Both the position numbers and the translations under genes were made by a program. Shown here piece by piece: positions 1 to 8,155 of a DNA stretch of 64,000 bases (position 1 is its first letter; every line of letters begins with the position of its first letter). The notes beneath the pieces are model-generated. The model was not told where the DNA came from, did not search any database, and saw only the letters and a program-made list of their open reading frames with translations. The DNA is from an uncultured Lachnospiraceae bacterium (GTDB lineage Bacteria > Bacillota > Clostridia > Lachnospirales > Lachnospiraceae), in assembly GCA_947626415.1 (NCBI GenBank), contig CANQSA010000002.1, positions 172,437 through 236,436 on the forward strand. Reading direction: 5' to 3'.

Positions 1-1
1 G

Positions 2-220
2 AACGGTTCTTTTCAGACCGACGCTTCCGGACTGATCCGGATGGACGACTGGGAACTGCGCGAGGATATCCAGAAACGTATTATGGAATCCTGGAAACAG
101 GTAAACAATGAAAATCTCCATGCGCTCACGGATATTGACGGCTACTGGGACGATTTCTACCATATGTTTGGGTTCCGGTTTGACGGCATCGACTACACCG
201 CAGACGTAGAGATCCTGTAA
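2..220 (+). CDS. fabV: trans-2-enoyl-ACP/CoA reductase (FabV/Ter family), C-terminal fragment
   Basis: The window opens inside this gene; only the last 72 codons are present, in frame 2, ending at TAA. The visible tail contains MDDWELR, a QV(N)NENL segment, LTDIDGY, FGF and DGIDYTADV, the pattern that closes FabV/Ter proteins. These are large single-chain NADH-dependent enoyl reductases that saturate the trans-2 double bond in fatty-acid synthesis or in butyrate-type chain shortening. The NAD-binding domain lies upstream of the window and cannot be checked. A hairpin follows the stop codon after about 20 bases. The family call is fairly secure, but whether the substrate is ACP- or CoA-linked cannot be decided from the tail. 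Confidence 0.85.
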   Translation, partial: NGSFQTDASGLIRMDDWELREDIQKRIMESWKQVNNENLHALTDIDGYWDDFYHMFGFRFDGIDYTADVEIL

Positions 221-241
221 TTCTGTAATTTAAAATTTAAA

Positions 242-283
242 GACGCCCCGGCAGTCCTTTCGGACCGACGGGGCGCCTTTGTT
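242..283. terminator. Bidirectional intrinsic terminator between fabV and the 47-residue gene
   Basis: The arms cgccccg and cggggcg close an imperfect stem with AGTCC/GGACC pairing near a TTTC loop. T-rich sequence follows on both strands (cctttgttt on +, tctttaaatttt on -), so it can end transcription of the converging genes on either side. Confidence 0.7.
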
Positions 284-300
284 TGTGACCTATATGCTGT

Positions 301-444
301 TTAGTACCGGATGACCTGTTTGGGTTCTGAATTTAAATGGAATCCTGAGAGGATAAAGGTCATCATCTTTGCTTTCGCAATTTCCACTTCCTGCTCAGAC
401 AGCTGTGTCTGACGCTTTGGTTCAGGAACTTCATAAATTTTCAT
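301..444 (-). CDS. Small unknown protein, 47 residues
   Basis: A short reading frame starting MKIYEVPEPKRQ and ending with TAA at 301-303. The start at 444 is chosen because AGGAG lies 9 bases upstream; an ATG at 453 overlaps the ribosome site and is less likely. The protein is charged (Glu, Lys, Gln) in its first half, then has a mixed hydrophobic stretch MMTFILSGF. No signal peptide, membrane helix or known domain is visible. It has its own promoter candidate (536-564) and shares a terminator with the converging reductase gene, so it is probably a separate expressed unit behind the trp operon. Function unknown. Confidence 0.55.
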   Translation of the reverse strand: MKIYEVPEPKRQTQLSEQEVEIAKAKMMTFILSGFHLNSEPKQVIRY

Positions 445-535
445 TCCAATCATCTCCTAACTGTTTTACAACATGTTTACGGTTACATATTTTTCCCTTT
501 TTGCATCCGGGGTAAACTTCCCGAATGCTACGGTC

Positions 536-564
536 AGTATATGCGCTTTTTCAAAAAATTGCAA
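536..564 (-). promoter_or_regulatory. Sigma-A-type promoter for the 47-residue gene
   Basis: TTGCAA (559-564), a 17-base spacer and TATACT (536-541) on the minus strand, about 90 bases upstream of the start codon. Both hexamers are close to consensus and the spacing is ideal. Confidence 0.55.
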
Positions 565-597
565 CCGCTTTTGGAAACTTCATGAATTTCAACAATT

Positions 598-1374
598 TTA
601 TTGGGAAATTACGGCATTTTTCATTGATTTTACATATTGCATTAACGGTTCTTTTGCGTTTTCTCCGTATTTTTCAATCAATTTTACAATTGCGCTTCCT
701 ACGATTACGCCATCTGCCATAGCGCCGTATTTGGCCGCCTGTTCCGGCGTATTGATCCCGAATCCGATCGCGGCCGGGGTCGCGGAAGCCTCTCGGATCG
801 TTTCCAGAATTCCTTCCAGATCCGTCTTGATCTCACTCCGCATACCGGTTACTCCCATGGAAGATACCACATAGATAAAACCAGTCGCTTCTCCTGCGAT
901 CCGGCGGATCCGGTCTTCCGAGGTAGGCGCGATCATACTGATCACATCCACATCATTCGCTTTTGCGATCGGGAGCAGTTCTCCTTTTTCTTCATAAGGC
1001 ATATCCGGAATGATGATCCCGTCAATCCCGACCTCCCGGCACTTTTCGAAGAACTGTTCATATCCGTACTTGAATACCGGATTTAAATACGTCAGAAATA
1101 CAAGTGGGATCTGCGTTTTTTTCCGTACGGATACCACCATATCAAACACCTTATCCGTGGTGGTTCCCACCGAAAGCGAACGGATATTGGCATCCTGGAT
1201 CACCTGGCCCTCCGCAATAGGATCGGAAAAAGGAATCCCGATCTCAATGAGATCCGCGCCTGCTTCCTCCATCGCCAGAATATATTCCTCCGTCTTTTGT
1301 AAATTCGGATCACCGGCTGTTAAGAAACCGATAAAAGCCTTTCCGTTTTGAAATGCGTTCTGTATTTTACTCAT
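598..1374 (-). CDS. trpA: Tryptophan synthase alpha subunit
   Basis: Splits indole-3-glycerol phosphate into indole and glyceraldehyde 3-phosphate, passing indole through a tunnel to TrpB. At 258 residues it is a full-length TIM barrel. The motif [11 protein letters not shown] carries the catalytic Glu and the following Asp, and [10 protein letters not shown] and [10 protein letters not shown] form the phosphate-binding end of the barrel. The gene overlaps the end of trpB by 8 bases (ATG lies inside the last codons), which is typical of translational coupling between the two subunits. It is the last gene of the T-box-controlled trp operon. No clear hairpin with a T tract was found directly after the stop. 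Confidence 0.98.
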   Translation of the reverse strand: MSKIQNAFQNGKAFIGFLTAGDPNLQKTEEYILAMEEAGADLIEIGIPFSDPIAEGQVIQDANIRSLSVGTTTDKVFDMVVSVRKKTQIPLVFLTYLNPVFKYGYEQFFEKCREVGIDGIIIPDMPYEEKGELLPIAKANDVDVISMIAPTSEDRIRRIAGEATGFIYVVSSMGVTGMRSEIKTDLEGILETIREASATPAAIGFGINTPEQAAKYGAMADGVIVGSAIVKLIEKYGENAKEPLMQYVKSMKNAVISQ

Positions 1375-2551
1375 GTAAATCTACCCCCTTGTATCTTGCG
1401 ATCGCTGCCACGTCCTTATCTCCTCGTCCGGACAGGCAGCAGATAATAATGTCGTCTTTGCTCATAGTGGGCGCGATCTTGCGCAGATGCGCGACTGCAT
1501 GAGCGCTTTCAATCGCGCAGATAATGCCTTCTGTTCTGGCAATATATTCAAACGCGTCTACCGCTTCCGCATCGGTTACCGGTACATACTGCGCTCTGCC
1601 TGTATCATGCAGATATGCGTGTTCCGGTCCGATTCCCGGATAATCCAGTCCCGCGGAAATGGAATAAACTGGCGCGATCTGCCCGTATTCATCCTGGCAG
1701 AAATAGGATTTCATACCGTGAAATACGCCTAAAGTACCCTTTGCGATGGTCGCCGCGTGCTTATCCGTATGAATGCCGTGTCCTGCCGCCTCACAGCCGA
1801 TCAGCTGTACCTCCGGATCATTGATAAATTCATAGAACATTCCCATGGAATTGCTGCCGCCGCCCACACAGGCCATCACCGCAGTCGGCAGTTTTCCTTC
1901 TTTTTCCAGGATCTGCGCCTTTGCTTCTTTGGAGATCACGCTCTGAAAATCCCGTACGATCATAGGGAACGGATGGGGACCCATTACGGAGCCCAGCACA
2001 TACAGCGTGTCATTCACTCTGGAGGTCCATTCCCGCATCGCTTCATTCACGGCGTCTTTCAGGGTCATGGTTCCGCTGGTTACCGGATGTACCTTAGCGC
2101 CCAGCAGTTCCATCCGATACACATTCAGCGCCTGTCGGATGGTATCTTCCTTTCCCATAAAGATCTCACATTCCATATCCAGCAGTGCGGCCGCCGTCGC
2201 GGTTGCCACACCGTGCTGGCCGGCGCCGGTCTCTGCGATTACTCTGGTCTTGCCCATATATTTTGCCAGCAGCACCTGTCCCAGCACGTTATTGATCTTG
2301 TGAGACCCGGTATGGTTTAAGTCCTCCCGTTTGAAATAGATCTTCGCGCCGCCCAGGTCCTTTGTCATCTTCTCCGCATAGTAAAGCAGAGACGGTCTGC
2401 CTGCATACTCCGCCAGCAGCTTGTTTAAATGCGCGTTAAATTCCGGGTCCTTTTTATAATGTTCATACGCTTCTTCCAAGTGAATGATCTCATTCATCAG
2501 CGTTTCCGGTATATACTGTCCGCCGTGAATGCCATATCTGCCTTTTGCCAT
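1367..2551 (-). CDS. trpB: Tryptophan synthase beta subunit
   Basis: The PLP enzyme that joins indole and serine to give tryptophan. HTGSHKINN contains the Schiff-base lysine and [10 protein letters not shown] binds the PLP phosphate; GIGPEHAYL and the C-terminal CLSGRGDKD are also diagnostic. The start at 2551 (MAKGRYG, 394 residues) is preferred over the in-frame ATG at 2563, because that upstream ATG overlaps a GGAGG ideally placed for the second one. It lies 33 bases after trpC, where many relatives carry trpF; no trpF remnant is seen in that gap. Confidence 0.98.
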   Translation of the reverse strand: MAKGRYGIHGGQYIPETLMNEIIHLEEAYEHYKKDPEFNAHLNKLLAEYAGRPSLLYYAEKMTKDLGGAKIYFKREDLNHTGSHKINNVLGQVLLAKYMGKTRVIAETGAGQHGVATATAAALLDMECEIFMGKEDTIRQALNVYRMELLGAKVHPVTSGTMTLKDAVNEAMREWTSRVNDTLYVLGSVMGPHPFPMIVRDFQSVISKEAKAQILEKEGKLPTAVMACVGGGSNSMGMFYEFINDPEVQLIGCEAAGHGIHTDKHAATIAKGTLGVFHGMKSYFCQDEYGQIAPVYSISAGLDYPGIGPEHAYLHDTGRAQYVPVTDAEAVDAFEYIARTEGIICAIESAHAVAHLRKIAPTMSKDDIIICCLSGRGDKDVAAIARYKGVDLHE

Positions 2552-2584
2552 AATTTCCTCCATTTCAAGCGCTTCCCGCTTTTT

Positions 2585-3382
2585 TTATCTTAAACTTTCC
2601 AACATTGCCTTTTTGTCCGGGCTTCTCATAAACGTTTCTCCGATCAGAACCGCATCCGTATGGTTTTCCTTTAGCCGCTGCACATCGGCCGGCGTCCTGA
2701 TTCCGCTTTCCGATACGAATACCCGGTCTTCGGGTACCAGTTTCCGCAGACGGATGCTGTTATTGATATCTACCGTAAAGGTTTTCAGATCCCGGTTATT
2801 GACGCCGATAATCTGCGCGCCTGCGTCCAGCGCCCGCCGGACTTCTTCTTCGTCATGCGCTTCTACCAGTGCAGACAGTCCCAGACTGTGTGCCAGTTCC
2901 AGATACATCTTCAGCTGCTCATCATTTAAGATCGCACAGATCAACAGTACCGCGTCCGCTCCCAGCACTCTGGCCTCATAAATCTGATACGCATCCACCG
3001 TAAAATCCTTTCGCAAAAGAGGGATCTCCACTTTCGCCCGAATTTCCTCCAGATACGCGCTGCTGCCCTGAAAATAATAGGGCTCTGTCAAAACGGAAAT
3101 TGCGCCGGCGCCTGCCTCCTCATACGCTTCGGCGATCTCCAGATAAGGGAAATCCGGAGCTATCAGGCCCTTTGAAGGAGACGCCTTTTTGATCTCGCAG
3201 ATAAAGGACAGACCTTCCTGCCGTAATGCCCGCAAAAACGGAAAGTCCTGTCTGGCAGGAGACAGCTGTTCCGCCGCCTGCACCGCCATTTTCTGCATCT
3301 GCTCCGGCGATATCTGTTTTTTTGCTTCCGTTACCCGTATCTTTGTACACTCGGCAATCTCAACTAAAATATTTTTTTCCAT
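2585..3382 (-). CDS. trpC: Indole-3-glycerol phosphate synthase
   Basis: Closes the pyrrole ring of carboxyphenylaminodeoxyribulose phosphate, giving indole-3-glycerol phosphate. The motifs CEIKKASPSKG, LLRKDF, GVNNRDL and VSESGI are those of the IGPS barrel. The protein ends normally at about 265 residues and is not fused to a PRA isomerase domain. The ATG at 3382 is used because AGGAG sits 5 bases upstream; a GTG at 3388 is in frame but overlaps the ribosome site. The start sits right against the trpD stop codon (TGA at 3385-3387), so the two are translationally coupled. Confidence 0.97.
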   Translation of the reverse strand: MEKNILVEIAECTKIRVTEAKKQISPEQMQKMAVQAAEQLSPARQDFPFLRALRQEGLSFICEIKKASPSKGLIAPDFPYLEIAEAYEEAGAGAISVLTEPYYFQGSSAYLEEIRAKVEIPLLRKDFTVDAYQIYEARVLGADAVLLICAILNDEQLKMYLELAHSLGLSALVEAHDEEEVRRALDAGAQIIGVNNRDLKTFTVDINNSIRLRKLVPEDRVFVSESGIRTPADVQRLKENHTDAVLIGETFMRSPDKKAMLESLR

Positions 3383-3384
3383 GA

Positions 3385-4395
3385 TCACTCCTGCTGTGTC
3401 GCCGCTACAAATGCCTTTAACTGCTCTGCCGCTTTGCCGCTGTCAATGGCTTCCTCTGCCAGACTGATCGCATCTTTGATAGAAATATCTTCCTTTGCAA
3501 TATGAATCGCCGCCGCTGCGTTTAAGACTACGGCGTCCCGCTTCGGGCCTTTTTCCCCATTTAAAATTGCCCGAATGATCTCCGCGTTTTCCTGTGCGTT
3601 GCCGCCCACCAGATCTTCCTTCGCGCAGCGGGTAAAGCCGAACTGCTCCGGTGTGATCACATAAGAGGTAAATTCTCCGTTCCGAACCTCGCAGACGGTA
3701 GTCGGCGCGCTCATGGAAATCTCGTCGATACTGTCCTGTCCGTAAACGACCATAGCTTTCTTAACGCCCAGATTAGACAGTACCCGGGCCAGCGGCTCAA
3801 CCAGTTCTTCACTGTATACGCCCAACAGCTGCATAGTCGCGCCTGCCGGATTTGCCAGCGGTCCCAGAATATTGAACATGGTCCGGATTCCGATTTCTTT
3901 TCTTACCGCGCCCACAAACCGCATTGCCGGATGATATTTCTGTGCAAACAGGAAGCACATATTGTGCTGCTTTAAGATACTGCCGCTTGCTGCCGGCGCG
4001 ATGGATAAGTTGACGCCCAGATTTTCCAGCACATCCGCTGTTCCGCATTTGCTGGAAGCGGCGCGGTTTCCGTGTTTTGCTACCGGGATTCCCAGCGAGG
4101 ATACCACGATTGCCGCAGAAGTGGAAATATTGAAAGTATTGCTGCCATCTCCGCCGGTTCCCACGATTTCCAATACATCCATATCATTTAAAAACCGCTC
4201 GCAATGGCTGCGCATTACTTTTGCCGCAGAGGTAATCTCCGCAATCGTTTCCCCTTTCATATTCAAGGCAGTCAGAAACGCCGCTTTCTGCGCGTCCGTT
4301 GCTTCACCTTCCATAATCTCATTCATGACCGCCGTCATGACTTTTTCACTTAAATCTTCCCGTTTGATCAGTTGTGCGATTGCCTGTTGAATCAT
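3385..4395 (-). CDS. trpD: Anthranilate phosphoribosyltransferase
   Basis: Transfers phosphoribose from PRPP to anthranilate. The PRPP site [14 protein letters not shown], the anthranilate-site [12 protein letters not shown] and the metal-binding segment [10 protein letters not shown] are all present; length is 336 residues, normal for the stand-alone enzyme. A good ribosome site (AGGAG, 8 bases) precedes the ATG. It lies 14 bases after trpG and is a separate gene, not fused to the glutamine amidotransferase as in enterobacteria. Confidence 0.97.
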   Translation of the reverse strand: MIQQAIAQLIKREDLSEKVMTAVMNEIMEGEATDAQKAAFLTALNMKGETIAEITSAAKVMRSHCERFLNDMDVLEIVGTGGDGSNTFNISTSAAIVVSSLGIPVAKHGNRAASSKCGTADVLENLGVNLSIAPAASGSILKQHNMCFLFAQKYHPAMRFVGAVRKEIGIRTMFNILGPLANPAGATMQLLGVYSEELVEPLARVLSNLGVKKAMVVYGQDSIDEISMSAPTTVCEVRNGEFTSYVITPEQFGFTRCAKEDLVGGNAQENAEIIRAILNGEKGPKRDAVVLNAAAAIHIAKEDISIKDAISLAEEAIDSGKAAEQLKAFVAATQQE

Positions 4396-4409
4396 AATTT
4401 TTTCTCCTT

Positions 4410-4973
4410 TTACTTCATAAAATTTTTTAATATTTGTTTTCCGTCCGGCGTCATAATGGATTCCGGATGGAATTGTAATCCGTATACCTGAAATTCTTTA
4501 TGCTGTACTGCCATCACTTCCCCGTCTTCCGTGTCTGCCACAACCCGCAGACAATCCGGGATCGTATCCGGCGCCGCTGCCAGAGAGTGATACCGCGCTA
4601 CCGGGATCCGGTCGGCCAGTCCCTCGAACAAAGGACAGCCGGTATCCAGTGCGGCCACAGACTGTTTCCCGTGCATCAGCCGTTTCGCGTAGGTTACGGT
4701 TGCCCCATATACCTCGCAGATTGCCTGATGTCCCAGGCAAACGCCCAGGATCGGGATCTTCCCGCCAAACTGCCGGACCACTTCTTCACAGATGCCGGCA
4801 TTTGCCGGTTTCCCCGGCCCCGGCGAGAGAATGATCCGTTCCGGCGCCAGCGCTTCGATCTCCGCAATCGTCATCTCATCATTCCGGATGACCCGGATAT
4901 CCGGATCAATCGATCCGATCAGCTGATACAGATTATAAGAAAAACTATCGTAATTATCAATCAGCAATATCAT
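4410..4973 (-). CDS. trpG: Anthranilate synthase, glutamine amidotransferase component
   Basis: Supplies ammonia from glutamine to TrpE. This is a class I amidotransferase: LSPGPGKP forms the oxyanion loop, [10 protein letters not shown] carries the nucleophilic Cys, and LQFHPESI the His-Glu pair. The 187-residue protein starts directly at the trpE stop codon (TAA then ATG with no gap), and AGGAGG sits 8 bases upstream inside trpE. In many clostridia this subunit is shared with aminodeoxychorismate synthase; nothing here shows whether that is so. Confidence 0.96.
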   Translation of the reverse strand: MILLIDNYDSFSYNLYQLIGSIDPDIRVIRNDEMTIAEIEALAPERIILSPGPGKPANAGICEEVVRQFGGKIPILGVCLGHQAICEVYGATVTYAKRLMHGKQSVAALDTGCPLFEGLADRIPVARYHSLAAAPDTIPDCLRVVADTEDGEVMAVQHKEFQVYGLQFHPESIMTPDGKQILKNFMK

Positions 4974-6464
4974 TTACAGCACCTCCTGTCCCTGCTCCAG
5001 CGCGTTCATCACCGCTTTGGCCTTATTGATGCATTCCTGATATTCATTCTCCGGCACACTGTCCGCCACGATTCCCGCACCGGAACGGACAAAGACTTTG
5101 CCGTTTTTCTTAAACGCGATCCGGATCGCTATGCAGGTATCCAAATTGCCGGTAAAATCAATATATCCGATGGCGCCGCCATAAATCCCCCGTTTGTTGT
5201 TTTCCAGTTCGTTAATGATCTCCATGGCCCGGATCTTCGGCGCTCCCGACAGGGTACCCGCCGGCAGGATCGCATCCACCGCATCCAGCGCGGTTCTATC
5301 GTTCGCGATCTCGCCCCGTACGGTAGACCCGATATGCATAACATGAGAATACCGTTCGATTTCCATATATTTTTCTACTTCCACCGTTCCGAATTTACTG
5401 ATCTTTCCGATGTCGTTTCTTCCTAAATCCACCAGCATATTGTGCTCGGCCCGTTCTTTTTCATCCGCCAGCAGTTCTTTTTCCAGCCTCTGATCTTCTT
5501 CCGCCGTCTTGCCGCGGGGCCGGGTACCGGCCAGCGGAAATGTATGCAGGACGCCGTTTTCCAGCTTTACTAACGTCTCCGGTGAAGCGCCTGCTACCTC
5601 AATATCGTCACTGCTGAAATAAAACATATAAGGGGACGGATTGGTCGTCCGGAGCAGCCGGTAAGTATTTAACAGGCTCCCCTCGAAGTCGGCCTCCAGC
5701 CTGTTTGACAGTACCACCTGAAAAATATCTCCCTCGTAAATATAGTGCTTTGCTTTTTCCACCATCTCGCAATAGGCTTCTTTTTCAAATAAAGGCCGAA
5801 ATTCTGAGGTGATCTTTCCGGGCGTTACGGAAACTTCCTCCCCAACCCGGATCAGTGTGGCAATCTGCAGAATCTCTTCCTGCGTCTGATAAAAGCTGTT
5901 TTCCAGATCGTCCGTCCTGGCATTGCCGATGATCAGTATTTTCTGTTTCAGATTGTCAAAGGCAATCACTTTATCAAACAGCATCAGATCTACATCCTTA
6001 AAGCCTTCTTCATCCTCTGCGTCCAGTTTCAGAGACGGTTCGCTGTATTTGATATAATCATAAGAAAAATATCCCACCAGGCCTCCGGTAAACGGCGGCA
6101 GAGACGCTACTTTCGGGCTGGTATAATCAGCCAGGATACTGCGGATGGCTTCTCCCGGATGCGCCACCTGTTTCGTATCCGTCTCCGTTTCTTCTTTTTT
6201 CCCATTGAATCCGTTTTTCCGCACCTGCAGAAATCCGTTGGTGCAGGTAATCTCCATGGTCGGATCGAAACCCAGGAACGTGTAGCGTCCCCAGTTCTCC
6301 TGTTCCTCCACGCTTTCCAGCATATAACAATGGTGACTGACATTTTTCAAAATACGCAGTACTTCCATAGGCGTCCGAATATCTGACAGCATCTCGTAAC
6401 AGACCGGTACGATCCGATACCCTTTGGCCATCTGTCTGGTTTCATCCAATGTAAATTGAAACAT
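4974..6464 (-). CDS. trpE: Anthranilate synthase component I
   Basis: Converts chorismate to anthranilate using ammonia from TrpG; the committed step of Trp synthesis. At 496 residues it is complete. The N-terminal segment CYMLES carries the LES signature of the tryptophan feedback site, and the chorismate-binding half contains [39 protein letters not shown] and YGGAIGYI. Starts at 6464 with GGAG 7 bases upstream. First gene of the operon, preceded by the T-box leader. It is therefore regulated by tRNA-Trp charging at transcription and probably by Trp feedback on the enzyme. Confidence 0.98.
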   Translation of the reverse strand: MFQFTLDETRQMAKGYRIVPVCYEMLSDIRTPMEVLRILKNVSHHCYMLESVEEQENWGRYTFLGFDPTMEITCTNGFLQVRKNGFNGKKEETETDTKQVAHPGEAIRSILADYTSPKVASLPPFTGGLVGYFSYDYIKYSEPSLKLDAEDEEGFKDVDLMLFDKVIAFDNLKQKILIIGNARTDDLENSFYQTQEEILQIATLIRVGEEVSVTPGKITSEFRPLFEKEAYCEMVEKAKHYIYEGDIFQVVLSNRLEADFEGSLLNTYRLLRTTNPSPYMFYFSSDDIEVAGASPETLVKLENGVLHTFPLAGTRPRGKTAEEDQRLEKELLADEKERAEHNMLVDLGRNDIGKISKFGTVEVEKYMEIERYSHVMHIGSTVRGEIANDRTALDAVDAILPAGTLSGAPKIRAMEIINELENNKRGIYGGAIGYIDFTGNLDTCIAIRIAFKKNGKVFVRSGAGIVADSVPENEYQECINKAKAVMNALEQGQEVL

Positions 6465-6490
6465 CCTCTTGCTCCTTTCTTTCTCAAATC

Positions 6491-6537
6491 AAAAAAGCCA
6501 TCCTGAGAAAACACTTCAGTTCTCTCAAGGACGGCTT
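6491..6537 (-). terminator. T-box-controlled intrinsic terminator upstream of trpE
   Basis: AAGCCGTCCTTGAGAGAA pairs with TTTTCTCAGGATGGCTT, followed by a run of T. This is the terminator that the antiterminator (T-box element at 6573-6587) must displace for trpE to be transcribed. Confidence 0.9.
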
Positions 6538-6828
6538 TCATCAATCCCTCTCGGAAATCATACACAAAAATACCGCGGTACCACCTTGCTTTGTGAAATT
6601 CACACACTCTGCAGAATACAATCATATTCTTCGTCCTTAACGCAGACGCTGCGTCATGGAATACTCAGAATCCGTCTTCACCAATGAATTCCTTTGACCA
6701 TGCCCTCCGTGGTCCATTTAACAGACTGCATCTCTATGAGGCTCTCACCTGCCCTCACTCTCTGGAAGCGCATCTTCTGCTGTTATCTCCACATCAACGG
6801 TTTTCTATGTCTGATTTGATTTTAGTCT
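6491..6828 (-). promoter_or_regulatory. T-box riboswitch (tRNA-Trp) controlling the trp operon
   Basis: The leader carries the near-invariant T-box element AAGGTGGTACCGCGG (6573-6587), which base-pairs with the acceptor end of an uncharged tRNA. Upstream is a long stem I region with a GAGAG/GCTCTC-rich core. The likely specifier is UGG at 6714-6716 in the context AAATGGACC, which reads tryptophan and agrees with the downstream genes. A strong terminator follows. Uncharged tRNA-Trp would stabilise the antiterminator and allow transcription into trpE. The specifier was placed by eye; the T-box identity itself is secure. Confidence 0.92.
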
Positions 6829-6834
6829 AGTTGT

Positions 6835-6862
6835 ATTATACGCCGATTTATTGAAATGTCAA
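6835..6862 (-). promoter_or_regulatory. Promoter of the trp operon
   Basis: Perfect TTGACA (6857-6862) and TATAAT (6835-6840) with a 16-base spacer, placed just upstream of the T-box leader. Confidence 0.85.
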
Positions 6863-6890
6863 GAGCAGATTTTTCAATATCTTGTTTTCT

Positions 6891-7850
6891 CTACAAAATC
6901 CCATACTCATGATATAACTGGTTCCGCATTGCTTCATCTGTTGCTATGGAGACCATATCCGAATTTCTCCCGTCTCTCTGCAGGCACAGGATCAGCTGAG
7001 CCAGACGACTTTCTCCCTGACTGACTCCTGCCGCCTTCGCCTCTTCCATCATCATATCCAATGCCAGACACATATCTACCGCTTCCTCCTTTTCTTTCTT
7101 TGTTTCCTCCGGAAACCGGCTGTTCGTATGGCTCTCGATCACGCGGATCGCCTCCCGACTCACCGCATGCGCATGCCGGTCCCGCCGCACCGCCTCTTCC
7201 AGCTTCTCCCGGTCCTTCCCGTACCGGAACCACTTAAACACCATCCCCAAGTCCGTTTGGAACAGATCCAGTTCTTCCTCCTTCATCCGGTGCGGGTCGA
7301 TCAGGTGGATCTTATAATCCTGGATCCACGGCTCTAACCGCCGGTCCCGGATCTCTAACATCTCCCGCAGGCTCACCGGGCCGTCCCACGCCTCCTGCGA
7401 CAGGTTTAAGACTGCCGTGATCACCGGCAGGATCCGTTCTCCCCGGTGGATCCCGGACAGAAATTCTTCCGGACCATCTCCGTAGTCGTGTTCCTGCCTG
7501 TGCAGCCTCCCGAGTTCCTCCACCTGTTTAGTATAGGACAGGCTGTCATACAGCATGTTCCGGACCGGCATAGCGTAATGCGTCTTCGCCTGGGCGTCGA
7601 TCCCGAGCAGGAGATAGGCTGCCCTTCCATCCTCCCCGGAGGAGAGCACCTTGATCTGGTCCCGGATCCGTTCCAGGGCAAACCCCTTTCCCGTCTTCCC
7701 GTAAGGGGCTGCAAGCTCCACCGGATCCAGCGGGGAAAGCTTCTCCGGGCGGATCTCCTGCCTGCCCTGGTAGAGCAGCATGTTAAAGAGGTCCGCGAAC
7801 ACCGCGTTGTTCCCGATATACTGTTTTGCGTAAATATCCTTTCTGCCCAT
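6891..7850 (-). CDS. Rpn family recombination-promoting nuclease / putative transposase
   Basis: 319 residues, starting MGRKDIYAKQYIGNNAVFADLF with GGAGG 7 bases upstream. The N-terminal segment with NAVFADLFN, LDPVELA, DGRAAYLLLGIDAQ and MPVRNMLYD follows the arrangement of the PD-(D/E)XK-type Rpn nucleases (the PDDEXK transposase family) abundant in Lachnospiraceae. The C-terminal part is helical and charged. These are single genes associated with DNA breakage and recombination rather than complete insertion elements; no terminal inverted repeats are visible here. It sits at the edge of the A+T-rich secretion island, between it and the trp operon, and may mark past DNA rearrangement. The exact catalytic residues were not assigned. 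Confidence 0.75.
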   Translation of the reverse strand: MGRKDIYAKQYIGNNAVFADLFNMLLYQGRQEIRPEKLSPLDPVELAAPYGKTGKGFALERIRDQIKVLSSGEDGRAAYLLLGIDAQAKTHYAMPVRNMLYDSLSYTKQVEELGRLHRQEHDYGDGPEEFLSGIHRGERILPVITAVLNLSQEAWDGPVSLREMLEIRDRRLEPWIQDYKIHLIDPHRMKEEELDLFQTDLGMVFKWFRYGKDREKLEEAVRRDRHAHAVSREAIRVIESHTNSRFPEETKKEKEEAVDMCLALDMMMEEAKAAGVSQGESRLAQLILCLQRDGRNSDMVSIATDEAMRNQLYHEYGIL

Positions 7851-7879
7851 CCGTTTTCCTCCATTATAGCTGATTATTT

Positions 7880-7897
7880 TATATATTGCAATATATA
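7880..7897. repeat. 18-bp A+T-rich palindrome upstream of the Rpn gene
   Basis: TATATATTGCAATATATA reads the same on both strands and lies about 30 bases upstream of the Rpn start codon. It could be an operator, but in such A+T-rich sequence palindromes arise easily. The rest of 7851-8040 shows no gene, only A+T-rich sequence. Confidence 0.3.
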
Positions 7898-8029
7898 CTT
7901 TCTTTTTATTGGTTTATTATCGGCTCACTTATTATTTTTTATCTTTACTATGTTGTATGTTATTATATCTGTTATATCTCTTTTTGTCAATATAATATTT
8001 GATGTTTTTTAATATACTTGTATTTTTTT

Positions 8030-8085
8030 CACAACAAAAAAAGAGCTGTTATCAGTAACTTATTTTATACTAAACAACAGCTCTT
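8030..8085 (-). terminator. Terminator of the type VII secretion operon
   Basis: A perfect 10-bp stem AAGAGCTGTT / AACAGCTCTT (8076-8085 and 8041-8050) with a 25-base loop is followed on the minus strand by a T-rich run (TTTTTTTGTTGTG). It lies about 70 bases past the stop codon of the last kinase gene and closes the operon. Confidence 0.8.
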
Positions 8086-8155
8086 TAATATTATACTTAT
8101 TTTTTATGTTTTTTTAACTATATCATCATATATAATATAGCATTTTGAATTATTA

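Noticed and set aside
4500..5426. Plus-strand frame of about 300 codons inside trpE/trpG
   Set aside because: Antisense shadow of two certain genes; the product has no recognisable features.
6347..6625. Reading frame across the T-box leader and start of trpE
   Set aside because: It runs through the T-box element and terminator; structured RNA, not protein, explains the sequence.
7861..7897. TTGCAA-17-TATAAT promoter for the Rpn gene
   Set aside because: The -10 box touches the ribosome site, so transcripts would begin after it; probably chance in A+T-rich sequence.
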